Below, piece by piece: positions 17,513 through 27,154 of a DNA stretch of 64,000 nucleotides. How positions within the stretch are numbered: position 1 is the first letter of the stretch; every line of letters begins with the position of its first letter. The stretch lies in the NCBI RefSeq assembly GCF_040361215.1, contig NZ_APND01000002.1:372001-436000 (forward strand), written 5' to 3'. The notes under the pieces are model-generated. The model saw only the letters and a list, made by a program, of their open reading frames with translations. It was not told the DNA's origin and did not search any database. This stretch comes from Salinisphaera dokdonensis (GTDB taxonomy: Bacteria; Pseudomonadota; Gammaproteobacteria; Nevskiales; Salinisphaeraceae). The translations under genes were made by a program, and so were the position numbers.

Positions 17513-17621
17513 TTAACGCTCCCCTTCTTCTTGTGTCTTGTTATTGCTTGTTGTTTTTCTCGATATCGGTGTGTCCGATACCGCTGCCTGCAATATGCGG
17601 CGCTCGCGTAAATCGAGCAAG

Positions 17622-17648
17622 CAAAAAACGGCGCCTCTAGGGCGCCGT
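17622..17648 (-). terminator. Rho-independent terminator of the Gfo/Idh/MocA gene
   Basis: On the minus strand: perfect stem ACGGCGCC/GGCGCCGT with loop CTAGA followed by TTTTTT. It lies about 30 bases after the stop at 17678. Stem, loop and T-run are all textbook. Confidence 0.85.
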
Positions 17649-17677
17649 GATACGGACTGCCAGGGCGCGCGGCCTGG

Positions 17678-18628
17678 CTAGTAGCGGCTCGACTCCTCGA
17701 CCGCGGTATTGATTCGCTCCAGCGTCTCGACCACTGCCAGCGCGCTTTCGCCGTCGGAACGCGCCGGCTGGCGATCGGCCACCCGATCGACGAAATGCTG
17801 CAGTTCCAGCTTGAGCGGCTGGCCGTCACCACGATGCACGACCTCGCTGCCCTCGTCGTGATTCTGCAGGTCGTCGTCGATCCACTTGCGATGATGGGTG
17901 ACCGTCTGGCCGACCTCGTCATAGACGAGCATGCCGCGCGAACCGCGCAGGATGGTGCGCCGGTTGGTTTCCGGCCACAGCCAGGAGGTATGGATATTGC
18001 CGCGTACGCCGTTCTCGAACTCGAGATGCACATGCACCTCGTCCTCGACGCCGAGGCCGAGCATGCGATGACCCGTGCCGCGTACCCGGTCGGGCGCCAT
18101 GCCGACCAGATAGAGCATGATCGCCATGTCGTGCACGCCGATATCCCAGATCACGTTCTCGGCGCTGCGCGCACGGCCGAGATTGAGCCGCTCGTGGCGG
18201 ATCGAGAACAGCTCGCCGATCTCGCCGGCGGCGACATAGTCGCGGATCCAGGCAATCGCCGGCTGGTAGATCAGCAGATGGCCGACCATGAGGATCGCGT
18301 TCTTGTGGCGCGCCGCGTCGACCAGCTGGCGCGCTTCCGCCGAGCTGTGGGTGAGCGGCTTTTCGACGAATACGTCCTTGCCTGCCTCGAGCGCGGCCAT
18401 GGCGATCTCGAAATGCGACGGCGTCGGCGTGGCAATGGCCACGGCCTCACAGTCCGATTCGAGTGCGGCGCGATAATCGGCGAACAGCGCGGCCTGCGGA
18501 TATTGCTCGCCAAACTCGTTGAGACGATCCGCGTTGCCGTCGACGATACCGCCCAGCGCGCCGATCTCGTCGAGATTGCGGATGATGTTCTTGCCCCAGG
18601 CGCCGGCGCCAATCGCCACTACTCGCAT
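17678..18628 (-). CDS. Gfo/Idh/MocA-family dehydrogenase (sugar-nucleotide type)
   Basis: NAD(P)-dependent oxidoreductase, 316 residues. Rossmann motif VVAIGAGAWGKNIIRNL at the start, ATPTPSHFEIA, and the catalytic EKPL (Lys) at about residues 94-97, followed by GHLLIYQPAI, RLNLGRARSAENVIWDIGVHD and a beta-sheet domain. The GHLL/NLGRxRSAENVIWDxGVHD pattern resembles WlbA/WbpB-type UDP-sugar 3-dehydrogenases, suggesting surface-polysaccharide sugar synthesis, but no partner aminotransferase or acetyltransferase is nearby. ATG 18628 is preferred over the GTG at 18646 because AGGA lies between them at 18638-18641. Confidence 0.82.
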   Translation of the reverse strand: MRVVAIGAGAWGKNIIRNLDEIGALGGIVDGNADRLNEFGEQYPQAALFADYRAALESDCEAVAIATPTPSHFEIAMAALEAGKDVFVEKPLTHSSAEARQLVDAARHKNAILMVGHLLIYQPAIAWIRDYVAAGEIGELFSIRHERLNLGRARSAENVIWDIGVHDMAIMLYLVGMAPDRVRGTGHRMLGLGVEDEVHVHLEFENGVRGNIHTSWLWPETNRRTILRGSRGMLVYDEVGQTVTHHRKWIDDDLQNHDEGSEVVHRGDGQPLKLELQHFVDRVADRQPARSDGESALAVVETLERINTAVEESSRY

Positions 18629-18948
18629 ACGTCTCGTTCCTGTCACCGGTTCGTAACGCGCCGTAGTGTACGCGCTTGCCGGGCTTCAAGCCCCCCAAAG
18701 CGGGGTGCCCGACGGTCGGCGCCCGCCATGCAATTGCGCAGAATGGCGTCCAGCTACAGTGCCGTCCCGCCTTTTCGCCATCCGTGCCGGACCGGCACCA
18801 GGCCTTTGCCGGCCAGCGTTTGTGCCGTTTCGCCACCGGCAAGCCCGTACCGTGGTTCATGTTGTCGACGCCTGCGACGTATGCCTATATTCGAGCGCAA
18901 AAGAGACGAGCGCGCACATCGCGCGCCGAAATCGCCCGGAGAGCGACC
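18629..18948. other. Divergent intergenic region
   Basis: About 320 bases between the leftward dehydrogenase gene and the rightward copper genes. It must hold both promoters. I see no clear sigma-70 pair, no MerR-type 19-bp-spacer promoter, and no gene. Confidence 0.5.
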
Positions 18949-19389
18949 ATGATCTATCCGCGTTATCGCGCCCTTCCTCGATTCGCCGTCGCCCTCCTGT
19001 TCTGGGCACTGGCCAGTTCTGCAGTCGCCGCGCCGGTCGCGGCTTCGCTGTATCGGGACCCGAACTGCGGCTGCTGTCACAAGTACGTCGAGCATCTGCG
19101 CGCGGCCGGATTCGATGTGGATGTGCAGCCGATGGGCGATCGCGTCGCTCGATTTCGCGACGCCGGCGTGGCGCCGCAGTTGAGCTCGTGTCACATGATG
19201 CGCATCAGTGACTATCTGGTGGTCGGCCACGTGCCGCTTGCGGTGATTGCAAAACTGCTGGACGAACGCCCCTTGATTCGCGGCATTTCCCTGCCCGGCA
19301 TGCCGATCGGCACACCCGGGATGCCCGGGCCGAAGACCGAGCCCTTTGTAGTACGCACGCTCGATGGCGACGTCTATGCGCGCCTCTAG
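18949..19389 (+). CDS. DUF411 exported metal-binding protein
   Basis: Periplasmic protein of 146 residues. A signal peptide runs to about AVAA (residue 28). The mature part has the DUF411 core: YRDPNCGCCHKYVEHL (Cys40, Cys42, Cys43, His44), then SSCHMM (Cys81, His82, Met83), VVGHVPLAVI and GISLPGMPIGTPGMPGP. The fold is thioredoxin-like and members usually neighbour copper resistance genes; copper binding or transfer is inferred. ATG 18949 is chosen over the long upstream frame because it gives the signal peptide and has GGAGAG seven bases before it. First gene of the copper island. Confidence 0.85.
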   Translation: MIYPRYRALPRFAVALLFWALASSAVAAPVAASLYRDPNCGCCHKYVEHLRAAGFDVDVQPMGDRVARFRDAGVAPQLSSCHMMRISDYLVVGHVPLAVIAKLLDERPLIRGISLPGMPIGTPGMPGPKTEPFVVRTLDGDVYARL

Positions 19390-19472
19390 CCTGAAGCGAC
19401 AAACCATCAAGGTGCGCACGCACAGCATGACTTCGTGCTGGCCGGCGCGACAGGCGCCCTAGGTCTTGCCAG

Positions 19473-19850
19473 ATGCGCGTCGCGCTGATCGTCTTCCTGC
19501 TGCTTCAGATACTCGTTGCCCAGGCCGGCGGGATGGGCATCGGTGAAAGCCATGGGCATGAGCATGCCCACGGCGCCTCGGGCAACGAGGCGAACACCGC
19601 CCATTCGCATGCCGCAAACGGCTCACACGCGACTGCGAATGCGCCTGGCGAGCACGACGAAACCGATGCGTCCCACACCCATGAGCGTTGCTGCTGCGCG
19701 TTCACGGGGCATTGTTCGTCGAGCGCGGTCGCAACCCAGGCGCCACATGGCACGCCGTCCTCTCCCGCGGTCCATGGCGCAGCCCCTGTGACAGCCGGCT
19801 TGACAAGCGGCTTCGACAGTCCGCCTTACCGCCCACCCTCTTTCCCGTAA
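19473..19850 (+). CDS. Small exported His-rich protein
   Basis: Predicted exported protein of 125 residues: hydrophobic N-terminus (VALIVFLLLQILVAQAGG), then a His-rich segment with repeated HGHEH, HSHA, HAT and HTHERCCC motifs and a Cys-Cys-Cys cluster near residues 73-75, and a Pro/Ser-rich tail. No named family recognised. Position between DUF411 and the cytochrome in a copper cluster, plus composition, suggests periplasmic metal binding, similar in spirit to CopL- or CzcI-type accessory proteins. The ribosome site is weak, so the start is moderately secure. Confidence 0.65.
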   Translation: MRVALIVFLLLQILVAQAGGMGIGESHGHEHAHGASGNEANTAHSHAANGSHATANAPGEHDETDASHTHERCCCAFTGHCSSSAVATQAPHGTPSSPAVHGAAPVTAGLTSGFDSPPYRPPSFP

Positions 19851-20017
19851 CGCGACCCGCGCGGCGCTCCGGCGCCGCATTTCAGTCGCAACGGCGTTGT
19901 GCACACCGCACCGGTGTTCGCTCAGGCCTGTTTCCGTACGCCCGACATCGGCTGTTACGGGCCGCAACAGGCCAGCTCGGGTGACCCGACGCATCGCCGT
20001 TCCAGGGAAAGAACATC

Positions 20018-20656
20018 ATGCGAATCTGGAAAACAGTCACGGCCACCGTGGCCGTCAGCCTTGTCGTGGTCGGCGTCACCGCAGCCGGCGTCATCTATTC
20101 CGGCGCCTACAACGTCGCCGCCACGAGCGAGCACTGGCCGATCACGCGCTGGGCATTGCAGACAACGGTTCATCGATCGGTTGCACGCCAGGCCGCGGAC
20201 ATCGATGCCCCGCAACTGGGCTCCGAGGCACAGCTGCTGGCGGGTGCGACCAACTTCGACACCATGTGCAGTGGCTGCCATGCCCCGCCCGGGGGCCGGC
20301 AATCAGTCGCGGCGCGCAGCATGTATCCGAGACCACCCGAGCTCACCCACGCTGCCGAAGAGAAAAGCGCGAGCGAAATCTTCTGGGTGATCAAGCACGG
20401 CATCAAGGCATCGGGGATGCCCGCCTGGGGCGCGTCGCATGGCGACGAGGACCTGTGGGCGATGACCGCGTTTGTCGAGCAGTTGCCGGACATGTCCGCC
20501 GCCGATTACCGGCAGATGCTGCAGACGGCCAAGGTGCGCGGCATCGGCCACGGAACGCGCGAACATCACGACGAATCCGGCGCCAGCCATGGCGGCAAGC
20601 ACTCCGCCGGCGAGGCCGACGCGCATCAGGGCGAGGACGCCCATACCCATGGCTGA
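20018..20656 (+). CDS. c-type cytochrome with His-rich tail
   Basis: Membrane-anchored or exported monohaem cytochrome, 212 residues. N-terminal hydrophobic segment (residues about 8-28), haem-binding CSGCH (Cys84, Cys87, His88), and likely axial Met134 in GIKASGMPAWG. The last 35 residues are His/Glu/Asp-rich (HHDES, HGGKHS, HQGEDAHTHG), unlike ordinary cytochromes c and suggestive of metal binding. AGGGAAAG precedes the ATG. It sits directly upstream of copA, so it may pass electrons to or from the multicopper oxidase; that is inference from position. Confidence 0.85.
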   Translation: MRIWKTVTATVAVSLVVVGVTAAGVIYSGAYNVAATSEHWPITRWALQTTVHRSVARQAADIDAPQLGSEAQLLAGATNFDTMCSGCHAPPGGRQSVAARSMYPRPPELTHAAEEKSASEIFWVIKHGIKASGMPAWGASHGDEDLWAMTAFVEQLPDMSAADYRQMLQTAKVRGIGHGTREHHDESGASHGGKHSAGEADAHQGEDAHTHG

Positions 20657-20706
20657 GCCTCGCGTTCCCGCCCCTCATCAGATCTCGAATTCAGGAGTAC
20701 ATCCCG

Positions 20707-22704
20707 ATGGATAATCGAACACACGACAGCGACCGACGTCGCCTGTTGCGCGCCATGGGCGCGACCGGCCTGCTGGCCGGCTTCAATGCGTTGCTACCAG
20801 CCTATGCCCGGAACAACATGGCCGAAGGCGCGGCAAGGCATCTCGACACCGCCGCCGCTCAGGTCCCGGGCGGCGCCGCACGCGATGTGGTGATGGACGT
20901 TCATGTCCGCCGCGAGACGATCGATATCGCCGGCGGCCGGGCATCCGCTATCACGCTCAATCACACCACGCCCGGCCCGATCGTCGAACTCTGGGAAGGA
21001 CAGAACGCCCACCTGCGGGTACATAACCATCTCGACGAGTCGACCTCGATCCACTGGCACGGAATTTTGCTGCCGTTCCAGATGGACGGCGTGCCCGGCG
21101 TGGTCTTCCCCGGCATCGACCCCGGCGCGACGTTCGAAGTAGATTTCCCGGTCCGTCAGGCCGGCACCTACTGGTACCACAGCCATTCCGGGCTGCAGGA
21201 GCAGATTGGCCAGACCGGGCCGATCGTGATTCATTCGCAAGGCGACGACGGCATCAATGCCGACCGCGAGTACGTCATCGTACTCAACGACTGGACGTTC
21301 GAGGATCCGCATCGTCTGGTGGCCAAGCTCAAGGCCGTCAGCGACTACTACAACTTCAGCGAGCGCACGCTCGGCGATCTGGCCGAGGATTTTCGCCAAT
21401 CCGGCGTCGCCACCACGCTGAAGGATCGCCTGGCCTGGGGCGACATGCGCATGAGCCCGCGCGATATCGCCGACGTCACCGGCCATACCTACAGCTACCT
21501 GATGAACGGCGTGCATCCCGACGCCAACTGGACCGGCCTGTTCACGCCCGGCGAGCGTATCCGTCTGCGCGTGATCAACGCCTCCGCGATGACCTATTTC
21601 AACGTCCGCGTGCCAGGCCTGCCGATGACAGTCGTCGCGGCCGACGGCAAGGAAGTGCAGCCGGTCGAGACCGACGAGTTCCAGATCGGCGTGGCCGAGA
21701 CCTTTGATGTGGTCGTACAGCCGAAGGCCGATCGGGCCTACACGATCATGGCCGAGACCATGGCTCGCAGCGGTTATGCCCGCGGCACGCTCGCGCCGCG
21801 GGCGGGCATGGTCGCGCCCGTGCCGGCACTGCGCGAACAGCCGCAGCGCACGATGATGGATATGGGCATGGACATGAGCCAGATGGACATGGGCGGCATG
21901 CACATGTCGCACGGCGAGCGCACGAAACAGATGGGCCACGGCCAGATGGCGATGGATCACGGCTCGATGCAAAAGATGGACAGATCCGAAAAGAGTTCCG
22001 GCATGGCCGGCATGCACCATCAAGGCCATGACATGGGCGCCGCAAAGAAGGGGCACAAGATGTCCGGCATGGGCCATGACATGAAAAAGATGGCCCATGG
22101 CACAGGCCCGAATGCCGGCACCATGGGCACCGGCGCGATGATGGAACAAACCGGCCCGGTGATCGCCAAGCACGGTCCCGACATGCACGGCGCGGGCAAT
22201 ATCAATGTCGCCAACGTACAGCGCGATCGCCTGGCCGAACCGGGCACCGGGCTGGAGGACGTCAACCATCGCGTGCTCACCTACAGCCAGCTGCGCAACG
22301 TGGTGCCGATGCAGGACCGGCGCGAACCGTCGAAGACCATCGAGGTCCACCTGACCGGCAATATGGACCGCTATATGTGGTCCTTCGACGGCGTGAAGTA
22401 CTCCCAGTCCACGCCGATCGAGTTCCCCTACGGCGAACGCATCCGGCTGGTGCTCGTCAACGACACGATGATGGAGCACCCGATCCATCTACACGGCATG
22501 TTCATGGAGCTCGAGAACGGCCAGGGCGACCACCTGCCGTTCAAGCACACCCTGAGTGTGCTGCCGGGTTCGCGCGCCTCGCTGCTGATCACCGCGGACG
22601 AGCCGGGCCGCTGGGCCTTCCACTGCCATCTGCTCTATCACATGGAAATGGGCATGTTCCGCGTCGTGCGGGTAAGCGATCGGTCGGGAGACGACAATGC
22701 CTAG
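20707..22704 (+). CDS. copA: CopA, periplasmic multicopper oxidase for copper resistance
   Basis: Tat-exported cupredoxin oxidase, 665 residues, that in this family oxidises Cu(I) and sequesters copper in the periplasm. The Tat signal is visible as DRRRLLRAMG. Copper ligands: HWHG at 116-119, HSH at 158-160, HPIHLHG at 591-597 and HCHLLYHMEM at 639-648. A Met/His-rich region (about 382-475, repeats such as MDMGMDMSQMDMGGM) is the metal-binding insert typical of CopA/PcoA. An in-frame extension to 19897 is rejected: ATG 20707 has AGGAG nine bases before it and starts the Tat signal. It overlaps copB by eight bases. Confidence 0.95.
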   Translation: MDNRTHDSDRRRLLRAMGATGLLAGFNALLPAYARNNMAEGAARHLDTAAAQVPGGAARDVVMDVHVRRETIDIAGGRASAITLNHTTPGPIVELWEGQNAHLRVHNHLDESTSIHWHGILLPFQMDGVPGVVFPGIDPGATFEVDFPVRQAGTYWYHSHSGLQEQIGQTGPIVIHSQGDDGINADREYVIVLNDWTFEDPHRLVAKLKAVSDYYNFSERTLGDLAEDFRQSGVATTLKDRLAWGDMRMSPRDIADVTGHTYSYLMNGVHPDANWTGLFTPGERIRLRVINASAMTYFNVRVPGLPMTVVAADGKEVQPVETDEFQIGVAETFDVVVQPKADRAYTIMAETMARSGYARGTLAPRAGMVAPVPALREQPQRTMMDMGMDMSQMDMGGMHMSHGERTKQMGHGQMAMDHGSMQKMDRSEKSSGMAGMHHQGHDMGAAKKGHKMSGMGHDMKKMAHGTGPNAGTMGTGAMMEQTGPVIAKHGPDMHGAGNINVANVQRDRLAEPGTGLEDVNHRVLTYSQLRNVVPMQDRREPSKTIEVHLTGNMDRYMWSFDGVKYSQSTPIEFPYGERIRLVLVNDTMMEHPIHLHGMFMELENGQGDHLPFKHTLSVLPGSRASLLITADEPGRWAFHCHLLYHMEMGMFRVVRVSDRSGDDNA

Positions 22705-23506
22705 ACACGCGATCATCACGACCGCCGGGACTCTCGTGCTCTGTCTGGGTATCCCGCTTGCGGCCCACGCCGCAGCCGACGGCAAGGCGGATCTCGATTC
22801 GGTGATATCCGCAGGGCCTGTCGATCCGAACAGCGGCGCACCGATGGCCTGGGACAAGGCGATCCACGACGAGCAGATCCACAGGTTCCTGCTGATCGAT
22901 CGGCTCGAGTACGGCGATGTCGACGGCGCCAACAACTATCTCTGGGATGCCCAGGGCTGGATCGGCGGCGACTACCATAAGCTATGGCTCAAGACCGAGG
23001 GCGAAGGCCCGCTCAGCGGTGGGTCGCCCGAGGACACCGAGTTCCAGGCGCTCTATAACCGCACGATCGCGCCGTTCTGGAGTGCCCAGGTCGGCATTCG
23101 CTACGACGTCAACCCGAACCCGGACCGTGGCTTTGCCGTGCTCGGCCTGCAGGGCCTGGCCCCGTACTGGTTCGAGTCGGATACCGCGCTGTTCATCAGC
23201 GAAGACGGCGATGTGAGCTTTCGCGGCGAATTCGAATACGAGCTGCTGCTCACCCAGCGCCTGATCCTGCAGCCTCGCGCCGAGATCAACGCCTCGGCGC
23301 AGGACGTGCCGAAATACGGGCTGGCCAGCGGGCTCAACAGCACCGAGATGGGGATGCGGTTGCGGTACGAAATCAAGCGCGAATTTGCCCCCTACGTCGG
23401 GGTGCGCTGGGAACAGACCTACGGCGAAACCCGGGACATCGCACGGGCCGACGGCGAAGAAACGTCGTCGACCGCCTTTGTTGTCGGTATTCGCGCCTGG
23501 TACTGA
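22697..23506 (+). CDS. copB: CopB, outer-membrane copper resistance protein
   Basis: Beta-barrel outer-membrane protein of 269 residues. Signal peptide to about AHAA (residue 26). Then the CopB core: DKAIHDEQIHRFLLIDRLEY, DAQGWIGGDYHKLWLKTEGEG, ALYNRTIAPFWSAQVGIRYD, and the C-terminal strand ending in Trp-Tyr (FVVGIRAWY) as in barrel proteins. Members bind copper at the outer membrane together with CopA. The N-terminal Met-rich stretch of Pseudomonas CopB is reduced here, since CopA carries the Met/His-rich insert. Translationally coupled to copA through an eight-base overlap. Confidence 0.92.
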   Translation: MPRHAIITTAGTLVLCLGIPLAAHAAADGKADLDSVISAGPVDPNSGAPMAWDKAIHDEQIHRFLLIDRLEYGDVDGANNYLWDAQGWIGGDYHKLWLKTEGEGPLSGGSPEDTEFQALYNRTIAPFWSAQVGIRYDVNPNPDRGFAVLGLQGLAPYWFESDTALFISEDGDVSFRGEFEYELLLTQRLILQPRAEINASAQDVPKYGLASGLNSTEMGMRLRYEIKREFAPYVGVRWEQTYGETRDIARADGEETSSTAFVVGIRAWY

Positions 23507-23637
23507 CGCGCGACTACTCGCCGGGTGGCGTTCCTGCACCGTCGGCCCGCCACCCGGTCATGACCCTCTGTCGGTATCGCACGAACGGGCCGCGAATCGG
23601 CATTGATCGCTGCCATGAGGCAATCGTGCCCACTCGC

Positions 23638-23668
23638 TTGACCCTGTACCTGCATACGGACTTAATCT
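23638..23668 (+). promoter_or_regulatory. MerR-type promoter/operator with 19-bp spacer
   Basis: TTGACC at 23638-23643 and TAATCT at 23663-23668 are separated by exactly 19 bases, the lengthened spacer used by MerR-family activators. The spacer carries an imperfect dyad (CCTGTA and ATACGG around a central CCTGC). It lies 17 bases before the regulator gene, which itself overlaps the P-type ATPase gene, implying metal-induced autoregulation of both. Confidence 0.75.
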
Positions 23669-23684
23669 CTCCCTATCAAACCGG

Positions 23685-24075
23685 ATGACAGACATGGCCT
23701 ATTCAATCGGACAACTTGCCCGCGTCGGCGATACCGGCGTCGAAACCATCCGCTACTACGAACGGCGGGGTTTGATGCCCGAGCCGCCACGAGCGGCCAG
23801 CGGCTACCGGCGCTATCCGGAAGATGCCGCGCGGCGGCTGCGGTTCATTCGTCGCGCCAAGCGGCTGGGATTCACGCTGGAAGAAATCCGGTCGCTGCTG
23901 CAATTGCAGGCCGGCGGCCAGACGGCACAGATCAAAAGTGTCGCCGAATCCAAGCTCGCCGAAATCGAAACCCGGCTGGACGACCTGCAAAGAATGCGCA
24001 CTGCCCTGCGCGACATGACCCGACGCTGCTCGGGCACAGGTCCGGTGGAGGGCTGCCCGATAATCGAAACGCTGA

Positions 24076-24089
<14 letters not shown>
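23685..24089 (+). CDS. MerR-family metal sensor, CueR-like
   Basis: Transcription activator of 134 residues. The winged helix-turn-helix is SIGQLARVGDTGVETIRYYERRGLM; the dimerisation helix and C-terminal metal loop follow. Cys115 and Cys124 in RRCSGTGPVEGCPIIETL align with the CueR metal pair, and the CueR Ser77 position is Thr80. Mercury-type MerR has a third Cys at this spot, which is absent, so a monovalent-ion (copper or silver) sensor is favoured. The spacing between the two Cys is one residue longer than in E. coli CueR. It overlaps the ATPase gene by 14 bases. An alternative ATG at 23694 would drop three residues. Confidence 0.85.
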
Positions 24090-26511
<2,422 letters not shown>

Positions 26512-26695
26512 GTGGGCGCGATCGGACCTGAAACCAAGGTTTTGGGCCCGATCGCCCAGTGATCGGCGCTCGAAGGTCGAGATTACGGGTTTGTCCTGAT
26601 AGCCGGGCGTATCTGCGGTCGGCACAGTCTGCGACACGCCGACACGCGCTCTGCGTGTCGCACCGAATCAGACAGGACGAACAAGGATCGAAAGT

Positions 26696-27082
26696 ATGCA
26701 GACCGAAGAATTCATCAATCGCGTCGAGCAGGCCGGGATCAACGACCGCACCGTGGCCACCAACGTGAGCTTTGCCACCATCGAAGCGCTGTGCCTGCAC
26801 CTGCCGCAGGAAGAGATTCGGCAGATGACTTCGCAGCTGCCGAGCGAGCTCTCGCAGGCGGCCCTCAAGGGTGGCCAGCAGCAGTCGGGCGACGCACAGG
26901 GCACGGTCGAACTCGACCAGTTCTACAGCGAAGTCGCCACCCGCTCGAACATGGACGCCGCCGACGTGCGTGAACCCGTGCGCGTGGTGATCAACACCTT
27001 CAAGAAGGCTGTGACCACCGGCGAGTTCGTGGATGTGACCTTCGAACTGCCGGATGATATCAACACGCTGCTCGCAAGCTAA
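26696..27082 (+). CDS. DUF2267 domain protein
   Basis: Soluble helical protein of 128 residues. The pattern matches DUF2267: an N-terminal EFINRVEQAGI, TNVSFATIEALCLHLPQEEIRQMTSQLPSELSQ (the signature run of ...LxxRLP-like helices), then a second half with EFYS-type EVATRSNMD and VFELP-like TFELPDD at the end. No biochemical function is known for the family. It lies about 185 bases after the ATPase and has its own terminator; membership in the copper operon is not supported. Confidence 0.8.
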   Translation: MQTEEFINRVEQAGINDRTVATNVSFATIEALCLHLPQEEIRQMTSQLPSELSQAALKGGQQQSGDAQGTVELDQFYSEVATRSNMDAADVREPVRVVINTFKKAVTTGEFVDVTFELPDDINTLLAS

Positions 27083-27120
27083 AACGCTACGGGTAGGCGT
27101 CTCCGGCGCCACTAGTTGAA

Positions 27121-27151
27121 GGCCCGCGCGGTTCGCCGTGCGGGCCTTTTT
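27121..27151 (+). terminator. Rho-independent terminator after DUF2267 gene
   Basis: Stem GGCCCGC/GCGGGCC extended by GCGG/CCGT around a TTCG tetraloop, followed by five T on the plus strand. The other strand has no T-run, so it works mainly rightward. Confidence 0.85.
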
Positions 27152-27154
27152 CGT

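Noticed and set aside
18860..18900. Second MerR-type promoter ahead of DUF411
   Set aside because: A TTGTCG/TATATT-like pair can be forced, but spacing and dyad are not convincing.
19897..20706. N-terminal extension of copA
   Set aside because: Overlaps the cytochrome gene in another frame, is Arg/Ser/Pro-rich, and ends where a ribosome site and a Tat signal begin.
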